From Ceratopteris richardii (lineage: Eukaryota > Streptophyta > Polypodiopsida > Polypodiales > Pteridaceae): a DNA stretch of 64,000 bases. The notes under the pieces were generated by a model that saw only the letters and a list, made by a program, of their open reading frames with translations, was not told the origin of the DNA and did not search any database. The translations under genes were made by a program, and so were the position numbers. The stretch lies in NCBI GenBank assembly GCA_020310875.1, contig CM035416.1:73601983-73665982 (forward strand). The letters run 5' to 3'. Shown one piece after another: positions 54,801 through 64,000 of this stretch (positions are counted from its first letter, which is position 1; every line of letters begins with the position of its first letter).

Positions 54801-55590
54801 TTCATAGGTTTCACATGCAGGGTGGAAAGGCATTGAGTACACATTTACTCACATATGTGAAATTGAGCAAGGATGATTGTGCCGAATTAGATGAGGAAAA
54901 GGAATTCGTGAACAAAATTCCTTATCGATGTGCTGTTGGTAGCCTCATGTATGCTATGGTAGCTACTAGACCAGACATTGCATTTGTAGTGGGATTTGTG
55001 AGCAGATATATGTCAAATCCTGGTAAGAAGCATTGGGGGGCGATCAAGATGATTTTGAGATATTTGAGTGGCACCAAGGAAAAGTGTCTATGCTTGGGTA
55101 GAGGGAACACATCCATTATTGGTTACACAGATTCTGATTATGGTGGTTGTGTAGATAATTGTAAGTCTACAGTAGGGTACATTTTTCATTTTGTTGGAGG
55201 TGCTATCTCTTGGAGATCTCATCTTCAAGAATGTAGAACTGTTTCCACTACAAAAGCAGAGTATGTTGCAACAAGTGAGGCATGTAAGGAAGCATAGTGG
55301 CTTTCTTGTCTTTCTTGTGATATGGGTCTACCTCAGCATGTACCTCATTTACTCAGTGATAGTCAGAGTGCCATTGCATTGGCTAAGAATCTAGTCTATC
55401 ATGCAAAGACCAAGAACATTGAGGTGAGCTATTCATTAGAGACTTCTTAGCCACTGAGCTCATTATTCTTGAGAAGATTCATACTCCAGATAGTGCTGCA
55501 GATGCTTTGACTAAAGCTCTAGCACATGATAGCTTTCAACATTGTTATCATTCGATGGGGGTTACTTGATTCATGACCGTACACGGTTAC
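51838..55590 (+). pseudogene. C3 gag remainder, protease, integrase, RT and RNase H
   Basis: It resumes the gag broken by D with SAEELWKKLRNTYEKETTSNKVYLMRKLYDL. Protease is degraded (LLDSNASFHVTPH-like near 52545). Then come CHVPQLSHNLMSVGQLDDLGYKVVF and IWHDHLGHIS. Integrase shows HTDVCGPMPIRPLGGS, SDNGGEYTS-like sequence near 53310 and NGVAERMN. RT shows MDAKTAFLHGYLTYETYMEQPDDY and YVDDMLIA near 54620. RNase H shows YTDSDYGGCVDNCKSTVGYIF and STTKAEYVATSEACKEA. More than ten stops and shifts are present. It ends about 115 bp before the 3' LTR. Confidence 0.88.
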
Positions 55591-55690
55591 TTGTATATTG
55601 TGTAACATGCCCATTAGGTGGGAGGTATAGTTTGTATACTTACTCAGGTACTCTTTAGCATTCTTAATTTTTCTCCCTTTGGCCATATTG

Positions 55691-55706
55691 GCCTTTAATG
55701 GGAGAT
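55691..55706 (+). promoter_or_regulatory. Polypurine tract of C3
   Basis: The purine-rich taatgggagat directly precedes TGTTACTG of the 3' LTR. Confidence 0.65.
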
Positions 55707-56001
55707 TGTTACTGTTAGTGTCCATGTGAAAGGCCAAATGGTCGTCGGACACTTTTGTATATGTTCCTTAATAAAACATATTGTGGCCTGGTCAGCCATA
55801 GATTGTAAGTTCAACTGCATTTGTAACACCCAGGAAATCTATCTTCGTGCTCCCTATGTATTGTGTTTTTTGTGTATTCTGCACCTCTTGTGTGGAAAAC
55901 TATGTGCGGTGCCTGGACCTCGTTTTTCTACATTGAAGGTATCATCGTGGAGCTCTCAAGAAGGAGAGTACAATGTGGTGCATCATTGTCAAAATACTTC
56001 A
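55707..56001 (+). repeat. 3' LTR of C3
   Basis: 295 bp, TGTTACTG...ATACTTCA, followed by the duplication TTATC. It is the best preserved copy of the family C LTR in the window. Confidence 0.85.
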
Positions 56002-56332
56002 TTATCTTTCTATGTTTTTTTCATTTTGTGGGCATTATCAATATGGAAAGCAAACTAGGAATGTGCATAAGATGCACATTGACTCTTCAATTCAGCCTTT
56101 AGATCTCGTTTATACAGATGTGAGTTGTCCTATGACCACAAGGTCATCAGGTGGTTGTCTTTACTTTGTCACTTTCATATATGATGTTACTAGAAAAGTC
56201 TAGGTATATCCTATCAAATCGAAGGATGAGGTATTCCCTACTTTTGGAAAATGGCTTGGTTGAGTTGACACTAAAAAAGTAACTAAGCTCAAGGCTTTAT
56301 GTTCAAATAATGAGGGTAAGTATACCTATCAA
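56002..56332 (+). pseudogene. C2 integrase fragment after the C3 insertion
   Basis: It resumes C2 with CGHYQYGKQTRNVHKMHIDSSIQPLDLVYTDVSCPMTTRSSGGCLYFVTFIYDVTRKV. This is the integrase start and matches C3 at 53020-53210. A stop follows, then VYPIKSKDEVFPTF. Homology breaks off at about 56332; RT, RNase H and the 3' LTR of C2 are missing, probably deleted together with part of E. Confidence 0.8.
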
Positions 56333-56720
56333 AAAACTATCCATAGGATCTCCTTCATTCATACGCTCACTTGTCCAACTGCTTTTGGAGGTAAGCAAGA
56401 TGAGCCTAATTTCTTGCCTAGTATAAAGTTGTAAGTGTATCCAAAGCATCCTTTACTATTTTGTAGAAGAGAAATTGAGGTATAATGGCACATTTGATAG
56501 AAAAACCTACCAATCCATATGCCTGAGCATCTCTACCATCCCAAAAAAGTTTCTATGCATTACTGGCAACAAGAACTGCAACACAAACAGAAATTTGAAG
56601 ATCATCATCTTCAACACCATCCACATCACCTTCAGTAATTGTATTTACAGGTGTACTAGGACATTTTTCATCACCCTACACAAATTCCATAGCCCTTTTG
56701 CTACCAATACATGACACATC
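56333..56720 (-). pseudogene. E gag fragment
   Basis: Minus-strand reading contains VDGVEDDDLQISVCVAVLVASNA and a SIKCAIIP-like phrase. It matches the gag of B (57650-57960) and A (61920-62110). No LTR or leader is attached. It lies head to head with the leader of A. It is plausibly the missing 5' part of the element at 39341-41025. Confidence 0.65.
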
Positions 56721-56920
56721 AGGTTTAGCAAAGCTTGATAGGATGTTTCTATTCAACTTTTTGAGATGCAAACATTCTTCTACATTAGGGTATTTAGTCA
56801 TAGGCCATGGCTGAAAGAAATGATGTATTCCATATGTTGGCTATTAAGGATAAGTTGGATGATACGAATTACCCATTGTAGGCATATATGATGCCACATG
56901 TATTGGTAATAAAAGGAATG
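56721..56920 (+). pseudogene. A, 5' part: leader and gag start
   Basis: It matches the B leader and gag at 57405-57620: ttctattcaactttttgag, then MAERNDVFHMLAIKDKLDDTNYPL. A stop and then AYMMPHVLVIKG follow. No LTR remains to its left. The frame is cut by the B LTR. Confidence 0.75.
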
Positions 56921-57150
56921 GGCTGATATATTTTGATAGTGATGTGTATGAACACACTAGGACTGTCAAGGAACTTTTTTCCCTCTTTTGGAGCCCTTTT
57001 TCCTCGGCTTATATATACACTTATAACCCTAATGGGTCACTTATCTTTGTAAATTCTCTTGGTAATACATTCAATATTTTGTGTTGCGCTCCAAGCTTCA
57101 TCTTCTTCCTTGTGATGTTCGCGTGTTTCCACAGACCTCAAACTCCAACA
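56921..57150 (+). repeat. 5' LTR of B
   Basis: It runs from ggctgatatattttgata (originally TGTTGATATATT, by comparison with E) to AACTCCAACA. It contains a tatatacac TATA-like motif near 57011. Confidence 0.82.
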
Positions 57151-57152
57151 AT

Positions 57153-57164
57153 TGGTATCAGAGC
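57153..57164 (+). promoter_or_regulatory. Primer-binding site of B, initiator tRNA-Met type
   Basis: tggtatcagagc, two bases after the LTR end. Confidence 0.9.
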
Positions 57165-57506
57165 AGACTGCCACTTCATCTAGGGTGTCATCAACACCGC
57201 TCCGATCATAGTCTCACAATCACACAAAAATTGGTGAGCATACTCATGGCAATTAAGAGTTCAAAACAACTTCACTTTGTGGCATTGAAATCGTGATCTG
57301 AGCTCGTTTCAGCCTCTGAATGCACTATCATAGTGCTTATGTAGGCAATTTTGTCCTGTTGTGACAAACATATATACATGTTTTTGTTTGCTAGTATAAG
57401 CTCCTCAAAGTCTACTAAAGATTTTGTAGAAGTGAGACATGGTAGTTCTATTCAACTTTTTGAGTTACATTCATTTTTCTGCATCAGGGTATTTAAGTGA
57501 GTGGCC

Positions 57507-60500
57507 ATGGATGAAAGCAGTGATGTATTCTGTATGTTGGATATTGAGGATAAGTTGGATGGTACCAATTACCCATCATGGGCATATATGATGCATCATG
57601 TATTGGTTTCAAAAGGACTATGAAATCTTGTGCAGGGTGTTGAAAATTATCCTACTACAACTACAAATATAGTTATTGAAGGTGATGTCGATGGTGTTGA
57701 AGATGATGTTCTTCATGTCTATTAGTGTTGCAGTTCTTGTTGCACCTACTGTAGAGTAACTTTGTTGGGATGGAAAAGTTGCTGAGGCACATGCATTGAT
57801 AGCCTTTTCTGTCAAATGTGCCATTATTCCTCACATTCGCTCTTGGAAAACAACAAAGGATGCTTGGGATACACTTACCACTTTATACCACGAAAGAAAT
57901 GAGGCTCGTGTTGCTTACCTTCGAAAACAATTGGAGAGTGATCACATGAATGAAGGAGATTCCAAGAATAGTTTTTTGACAAAGATCAAAGATTTGAAGG
58001 AGTAGTCGATTTCTGTTGATAAAGTCTTGCCACACAGTTCACTTGTGAAGATTGTTCTAAATGGTCTTCCAGATTCATATCAGAGTTTTGCTTCTACTCT
58101 TTGATTGATGATGAAAGGCAATCCAAATGTCTTAACATTTGAGGATTTAATTTTCTTTTGTTACAGGAAGATCAGTCCAGGCAGAACATGTCCATTATGC
58201 ATGTTGTAGATCAAGCTTTCTTGGCTAGTCGAAAGGGCAAACGTAAATGGAGCTCATCTACTAGGAAGCAAAAATCTGCTAATTCTGCACAATCAAAGAA
58301 GGATGACAAAGATGAGAAGAAAATTGAAAAGCATAAATTGTTTTGCAAATACTGTAAAGGAAATCATCATGTTATAAAAAGCTGTCCAAAACTGGCTGCC
58401 AAAGAGGCAAAGAAGAAAGAGGATGGAATGGTTGTTGTAGAGGCCTCTATACCCAAAACAAAGTCTGCTAAGCTTGTGCAAAATGAAGAATGGCCATTTA
58501 CTACTGTTTGTAGTTATGATCCATCTTCTCATGAACAATTTATGTTTGTAGTAGACTTAGATGTTTGGTACTTTGATAGTGGGGCAACCAAATAGATAAC
58601 CTCACAGCACAATTTCTTCACTTCACTTGAGCCTGCCCTTACAAGGAATACTATCACATGCGCCAACAACTCCTCTTATCTTGTTATGGGAGTTGGTAAG
58701 ATCATTCTGACTACTACTGATGGTAGTTCTTTTACATTGTTGGATGTTTAATTTATGTCATGGATGAAGAAAAATCTATTATCAGTTTCACCATTAGCAA
58801 AGATTGGCTTGGTTGTGAAATTTGTTCATGATAGATGTACAATTCATGATATGTCAAATGACGACATCACTATTGCTTTTGGAATTTTATGTCATCGACT
58901 GTATAAGCTAATAGATACTACAAAATTTGTGAATGATGCAACATGTGTAGTTCAAGATTCCCATGCTATGTCATATAAAAAGCTTTGGCATGCATGCTTT
59001 GGTCATCTGAATTTTCCTAGTTTGCTACACCTATAGAAATGTGAAATGGTGTCCTCTCTGCCCAAACTTGAGGAACCTAGTAAACATGTCTATGAAGGCT
59101 GTATTTTGGGCAAAGTGCAGTGTTCCTCCTTCCCAAAAGATGGTTTAGTACAAGCTAATAAGGAATTCTTTTATTGGTGATTTTTCTAGGCATGCATGGG
59201 TGTATCCATTGAAGAAAAATCCGAAGTGTTTATGTGCTTCAAATAGTTTTTGGTTTTGGCTAAAAATATGTCAGCATGTAAAATGGGCACCCTCCATTCT
59301 GATCAAGGGTGGGAGTATATGTCTTCTAATTTTAGTGCATTTCTGGATGAACCGAGGAGAAAACATTAGTGCACATTGCCGTATACACCTCAACAAACTG
59401 GAGTTGTAGAAAGGAAGAACATGTCACTCATGGATATGGTCAGGTGTATGGTCAAGAGTTAGGCTTTACCACATAGTTTTTGGCTTGAGAATGTTATGTG
59501 TGCAACATAAGTACTTAATAGGTGTCCCACTAAAGCATTATAGTTTATCACTCCATATGAGGCTTGGCATGGTCACAAGCCATCTGTTGCTCACTTGGAT
59601 GTCTTTGGTTGTGTGGCATATGCATTAGTGCCTGCAAAAAAATGTAGGAAATTGGATGATAAAGTAGTGAAATGTATTTTTCTTGGATACAATTTTGAAA
59701 GCAAAGGCAATCATCTGTATCATCCATAGAATAAACACATTTTGGTTAGTTGTGATGTTGTTTTTGTGGAGGATGCAATTCAACCATTACTTTCATGTAC
59801 TAAGGAGACATCAGTTAGCTCCAAAGATGGGTATGACACTTTGCTACCTCTTTTTGCAGGTGGAGAATCTAGTGCTAGTCCAAGTGAGGCAATTTGTGAG
59901 CCTTTGCACATTCCACATGATGATGCAGGTCATTCCATTTTCGATACAAATTTACATGACACACTTGTTAATGAGAGGTCTGATATAGAGGAGGTAAAAA
60001 TTATGCCTAAATGGCTAGTGTAGACTTTGCAAGATAGCAAATTAGATGCACCTCTATCATATCATACTCGTTGAGGAGCTCGTAGTGCTTCTTTTGCATC
60101 CAATTGCTATGCTATGGTTGCCTTTAGTCTTTATGATGAGAATGAGCCTGCTTCGTTTGATGAAGGCAAAAATTCAAAAAATTGGATGGCTGCTATCCAA
60201 TCAAAATATGATGCTATTATGAAGAATGGTACCCGTTCTTTATGTGACTTGGATCCTGGCAAGAAGGTCATTGGCACTAAGTGGGTATACAAGTTGAAGT
60301 GTAAGCTTGATGGAATAGTTGACATGTATAAGGCCAGGCTTATTGCAAAAGGTTATGCTCAAGAAAGAGGCATTGATTTTTATGAGACCTTTGCTCCTAC
60401 ATGCCGAATGTCTACTGTTTGAGAAGTGTATGTTTTTCACCCCTGTGGTTTTGTATAGAAAGGGCACGAAAACAAAGTGTGCAGGTTGAAAAAGGCATTA

Positions 60501-61583
60501 TATGGTTTGAAGCAAGCACCATGTGCTTGGTATGAAAAGATACATGCCTACTTGATTACACATGGTTTTGAGAATAGTCCATGATAGCACCTTATATATC
60601 AAGCTTGCAAATGATGTGCTTATGATCATTGTGGTCTATGTTGATGACATGATGCTCACTAGTCCTAATGAGAACATATTGTTGATTTTAAGGCTGATTT
60701 GCATGCCACATTTGAGATGTCAGATCTGGGGCATTTGCATCATTATTTGAGCATTCAATTTATGCAAGTTGATGGTGGAATAGCTCTATGTCAAACAAAA
60801 TATATTGACACATTATTTCAACATTTTGGCCTTGAACAATGCAAACCTATTGCCACTCCTATGGAAACAGATTTACGGTTGAGTCTTCATGATGCTTGAG
60901 ATGCATTTGATGTTGTTCTCTATTAGCAGGCTATTGGATGCTTGATTTACTTATGCATTACTCAGCCAGATATTCAGTTTGCTGTCTCACAGATGAGCAG
61001 GTTTATGCATTGCCCATGTGTGAAGCATTGGAAGGTGGTTAAGTGCATCTTTCACTACTTGAGCGGTACTCGGCTACTTGGATTGTTTTATCCCAAGGGG
61101 ATCACTACTACTAGATTTACATGCTTTTTTTGACTCTGAGTCGGCTAGCTACTATGAGACTTGTATGTCCACTAGTGGTTTTTGCATCATGCTCGGTACC
61201 TCATGCATATCTTGGTTGAGCAAGAAGCAGCCTAGTGTGGCCACTTCTAGTTGTGATGTTGAGTATAGGGAAGATTTTACAGTTACTGTTGAGTGTGTGT
61301 GGCTCATACGTCTTCTGGCTCATTTGGGTGTTGGTCATCCTTCTACCACCACCATCTTTACTGATAGTTCGAGTGCAGTTGCGATGAACCCTCTGTTCAA
61401 TACTCACACTAAGCACATTGAGGTGCACTATCATTATGTTAGGGAGAGGTTCTCTGCTAGATAGACGAGTTTGGCATATGTGCCCACACAAGAGAACATT
61501 GTAGAACTTTTCACAAAGGCTCTACCTAGGGAGAAGTTTGAAGCTTTCCACAAAGCTTTGCATGTACTTCCTTTTGTGGCTTG
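57507..61583 (+). pseudogene. B gag-pol pseudogene
   Basis: Gag begins MDESSDVFCMLDIEDKLDGTNYPSWAYMM. Its knuckle is CKYCKGNHHVIKSC near 58343. Protease is VWYFDSGATK then a stop. LWHACFGHLNFPSLL is GAG-pre-integrase. Integrase is badly decayed (59160-59480) with QQTGVVERKN still readable. RT has [31 protein letters not shown], and YVDDMMLTSPNEN near 60640. About 110 bp around the NAFLNG-type motif are missing after 60420. RNase H has SCISWLSKKQPSVATSSCDVEYREDF. More than fifteen stops or shifts are present. The protein pattern is closest to H, E and A. Confidence 0.88.
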
Positions 61584-61643
61584 ATTCCACATAGCTTGGA
61601 TCTTCCTTATACATGAGTGATAGCTCCTTATTCACCGCATCAA

Positions 61644-61657
61644 TCCGAGGGGAGATT
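61644..61657 (+). promoter_or_regulatory. Polypurine tract of B
   Basis: tccgaggggagatt before the 3' LTR, matching aggggggatt of E. Confidence 0.65.
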
Positions 61658-61884
61658 TTTTTATATATTTTGATAAAAATGTGTGTTTCTCACTAGGACC
61701 ATTGGGGCAGTTTTTTCCCTCTTTAGGAGATTTTCACCCGGCTTGTATATACACCTATAAACCTAACATATCACTTATCTTTGTACATTCTCTTGGTAAT
61801 ACATTCAGCATTGTGTGTTGTGCTCCAAGCTTCTTCTTCTTCCTTATGCTATTCGTGTGCTTCCGTAGGCCTTAAAACCCAACA
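61658..61884 (+). repeat. 3' LTR of B
   Basis: 227 bp from tttttatatatttt (an altered TGTTGATATATT) to AACCCAACA. It aligns along its length with 56921-57150 with many substitutions, indicating an old insertion. Confidence 0.82.
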
Positions 61885-62965
61885 TAAATTTATGCAAGGT
61901 GTTGAAAAATGTCCTACTACACATGTAAATACATCTATTGAAGGTGATATAGATGGTATTGAAGATGATGATCTTCAAATTCCTATTAGTGTTGCAACTT
62001 CTACTACGCCTACTTTAGAGCAGCTTCATAAGGATGACAGAGATGCTCAGGAACATGCATTGATAGATTTTTGTGCCAAAGGTGCAATTCTCCTTGACAT
62101 TTGCTCCAAAAAAATAGCAAAGGATGCTTGAGATACACTTACATCTTTATACTAGGCAACAAGTGAGTCTCGTGTTGCTTACCTCAAAAAGTAGTTGGAG
62201 AGTGAGCATATGAATGAACAAAATTCTATGGATAGTTTTTCAGCAAAGATCAAAGATTTGAAGAAGATTTTGATTATGAAGTCTTGCTAGATAGTTCACT
62301 TATGAAGATTGTTCTTAATGACCTTTCATATTCATATCAGAGTTTTGCTTCTACTCTTCAATTGACTATGGAAGACAATCCAAATATCTCTGTTTTGTTG
62401 CATGATGATCAGTCTAGGTAGAACATGTCAATTATGTGTTTTGTAGATCAAGATTTCTTAACTAGTTAGAAGGGCAAAGGTAAATGGAGCTCATCTACTA
62501 GTCAGTAGAAATATGCTAATTTTGCACAATTGAAGAAGGAAGAAAAAAAAAGTAGAAACAATTTTGCAAATATTTTAAGGCAAATGATCATGTCATAAAG
62601 AGTTGTCTTAAAATAACTGCAAAAGAGGAAAAGAAGGAAGAGGCTGGACTGGTAGTTGCAAAGGCCTCTACACCTAAAATAGAGTCTAATAATCTTGTTT
62701 AGAATGAAGAATGGGCATTTACCACTGTTTGCAGCTATGAACCATCTTCTCACGAGCAATGTATGTCTGCAGTAGAGCTAGATGTTTGGTAATTTGATAG
62801 TGGGGCAACCAAAGAAATTACCTTGCAGTGCAATTCCTTCACTTCACTTGAGCCTACCCCTATAGGGAATATTGTCACATGTGCTAAAAATTTCTCTTAT
62901 CTCATAATGGGGGTTGGTAAGATCATTCTGACAACTATTGATGGCAATTTTTCTACACATCTATC
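61885..62965 (+). pseudogene. A, 3' part: gag continuation and protease start
   Basis: It continues the host gag: QGVEKCPTTHVNTSIEGDIDGIEDDDLQIPISVATSTTPTLEQLHKDDRDAQEHALIDF. Decayed UBN2 follows, then a broken knuckle and VW-stop-FDSGATKEITLQCNSFTSLEPTP from the protease. Homology to B ends at about 62965 (compare 58735). Integrase and RT are not present to the window end. Confidence 0.8.
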
Positions 62966-63660
<695 letters not shown>

Positions 63661-64000
63661 TCAACTATGATTTCAATTGTTTAATGTTTCAATCCAATGA
63701 TTAAGTTTTAGTGTTTTAATGTTTCTAGTGTTTTGAATGTTTTGTTGTTGAGTTTTTAATGGTTTGATGTTTTTTTGGTGTATTTACTATTTGAACGTTT
63801 CTAATGTTTTAAAAGTGACTTTTAATATTTATAACCTTTTGAAATTTTTGATGCTAATGGAGAAAGTGCAATGCATTTGACAATTGCAATGGATGATTGA
63901 AAAAAACATGTGCAATGGAGATGAGAATGATTAAAAATGCAATTGATAATTGTGAAATGCAACAAATAGTGTAAATAATGGCAATAAGAAATGAGATTAT
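63661..64000. other. AT-rich tail of the window, nothing recognised
   Basis: 340 bases rich in gtttaatgttt-like phrases (aatgtttcaat, ttttaatgtttct, gaatgttttg). No ORF, LTR end or known motif is visible. Confidence 0.4.

Larger units (their letters stand above)
43874..56001 (+). mobile_element. C3: full-length copia family C element, itself carrying D
   Basis: 5' LTR 43874-44161, long leader, gag, protease, integrase, RT, RNase H, polypurine tract and 3' LTR 55707-56001. The flanking duplication TTATC lies at 43869-43873 and 56002-56006. The host on both sides is the integrase region of C2. Without D it is about 6.06 kb. Confidence 0.85.
56921..61884 (+). mobile_element. B: copia element inserted in the gag of A
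   Basis: LTRs of 230 and 227 bp, primer site 57153-57164, gag to RNase H, and a polypurine tract before the 3' LTR. The host gag continues on both sides: the left ends at VLVIKG, the right resumes QGVEKCPTT. The terminal bases are mutated and no clean duplication is left. Confidence 0.88.

Overview
The window is a 64-kb block of nested transposable elements from a large plant nuclear genome. I see no host protein gene, tRNA gene or functional rRNA gene. Plant origin rests on the dense mix of Ty1/copia and Ty3/gypsy LTR retrotransposons with a LINE, on copia primer-binding sites matching initiator tRNA-Met, and on long GA/TA microsatellites. The gypsy element at 23719-35703 has a reverse transcriptase unlike the common seed-plant lineages as I remember them. 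That makes a fern, lycophyte or bryophyte possible, but this is a guess.

Region 1 (1-16053). A Ty3/gypsy element I call Gy1 runs off the left edge (1-10808, + strand). It carries protease, reverse transcriptase, RNase H and integrase, and then a very large extra ORF of unknown function before its 3' LTR. It abuts the gag of a decayed copia element, H (10809-14775). A truncated piece of another copia family, C1 (14986-16053), follows.

Region 2 (16849-38546). A minus-strand LINE (endonuclease, reverse transcriptase, C-terminal CCHC-like finger) sits between two similar (GA)n(GGGA)n microsatellites. It is split into three pieces by two young insertions. One is copia element F (17930-23321, minus; 599-bp LTRs with one mismatch; TSD TCCTT; intact 1356-aa polyprotein). 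The other is gypsy element G (23719-35703, plus; 2141-bp LTRs with about five mismatches). G has a textbook-looking -1 frameshift signal at its gag-pol junction and one stop codon inside RNase H. Removing F and G restores the LINE reading frame across both sites.

Region 3 (39341-56720). Copia element E (minus) is invaded by C2 (plus). C2 is invaded in its integrase region by C3, a member of the same family (TSD TTATC). C3 is invaded in gag by D (minus, TSD AATAT). The C2 and C3 leaders contain an antisense segment resembling the 3' half of 5S rRNA.

Region 4 (56722-64000). Copia element A (plus) is interrupted in gag by B, a relative from the same broad family (LTRs 56921-57150 and 61658-61884). 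A ends near a (TA)n(GA)n tract of about 570 bp, followed by AT-rich sequence with no recognisable feature.

Relative ages by LTR decay and nesting: G and F are young. Gy1 has long open ORFs, but its 5' LTR lies outside the window. A, B, C1-C3, D, E, H and the LINE are pseudogenes. Mismatch counts and alignments were made by eye.
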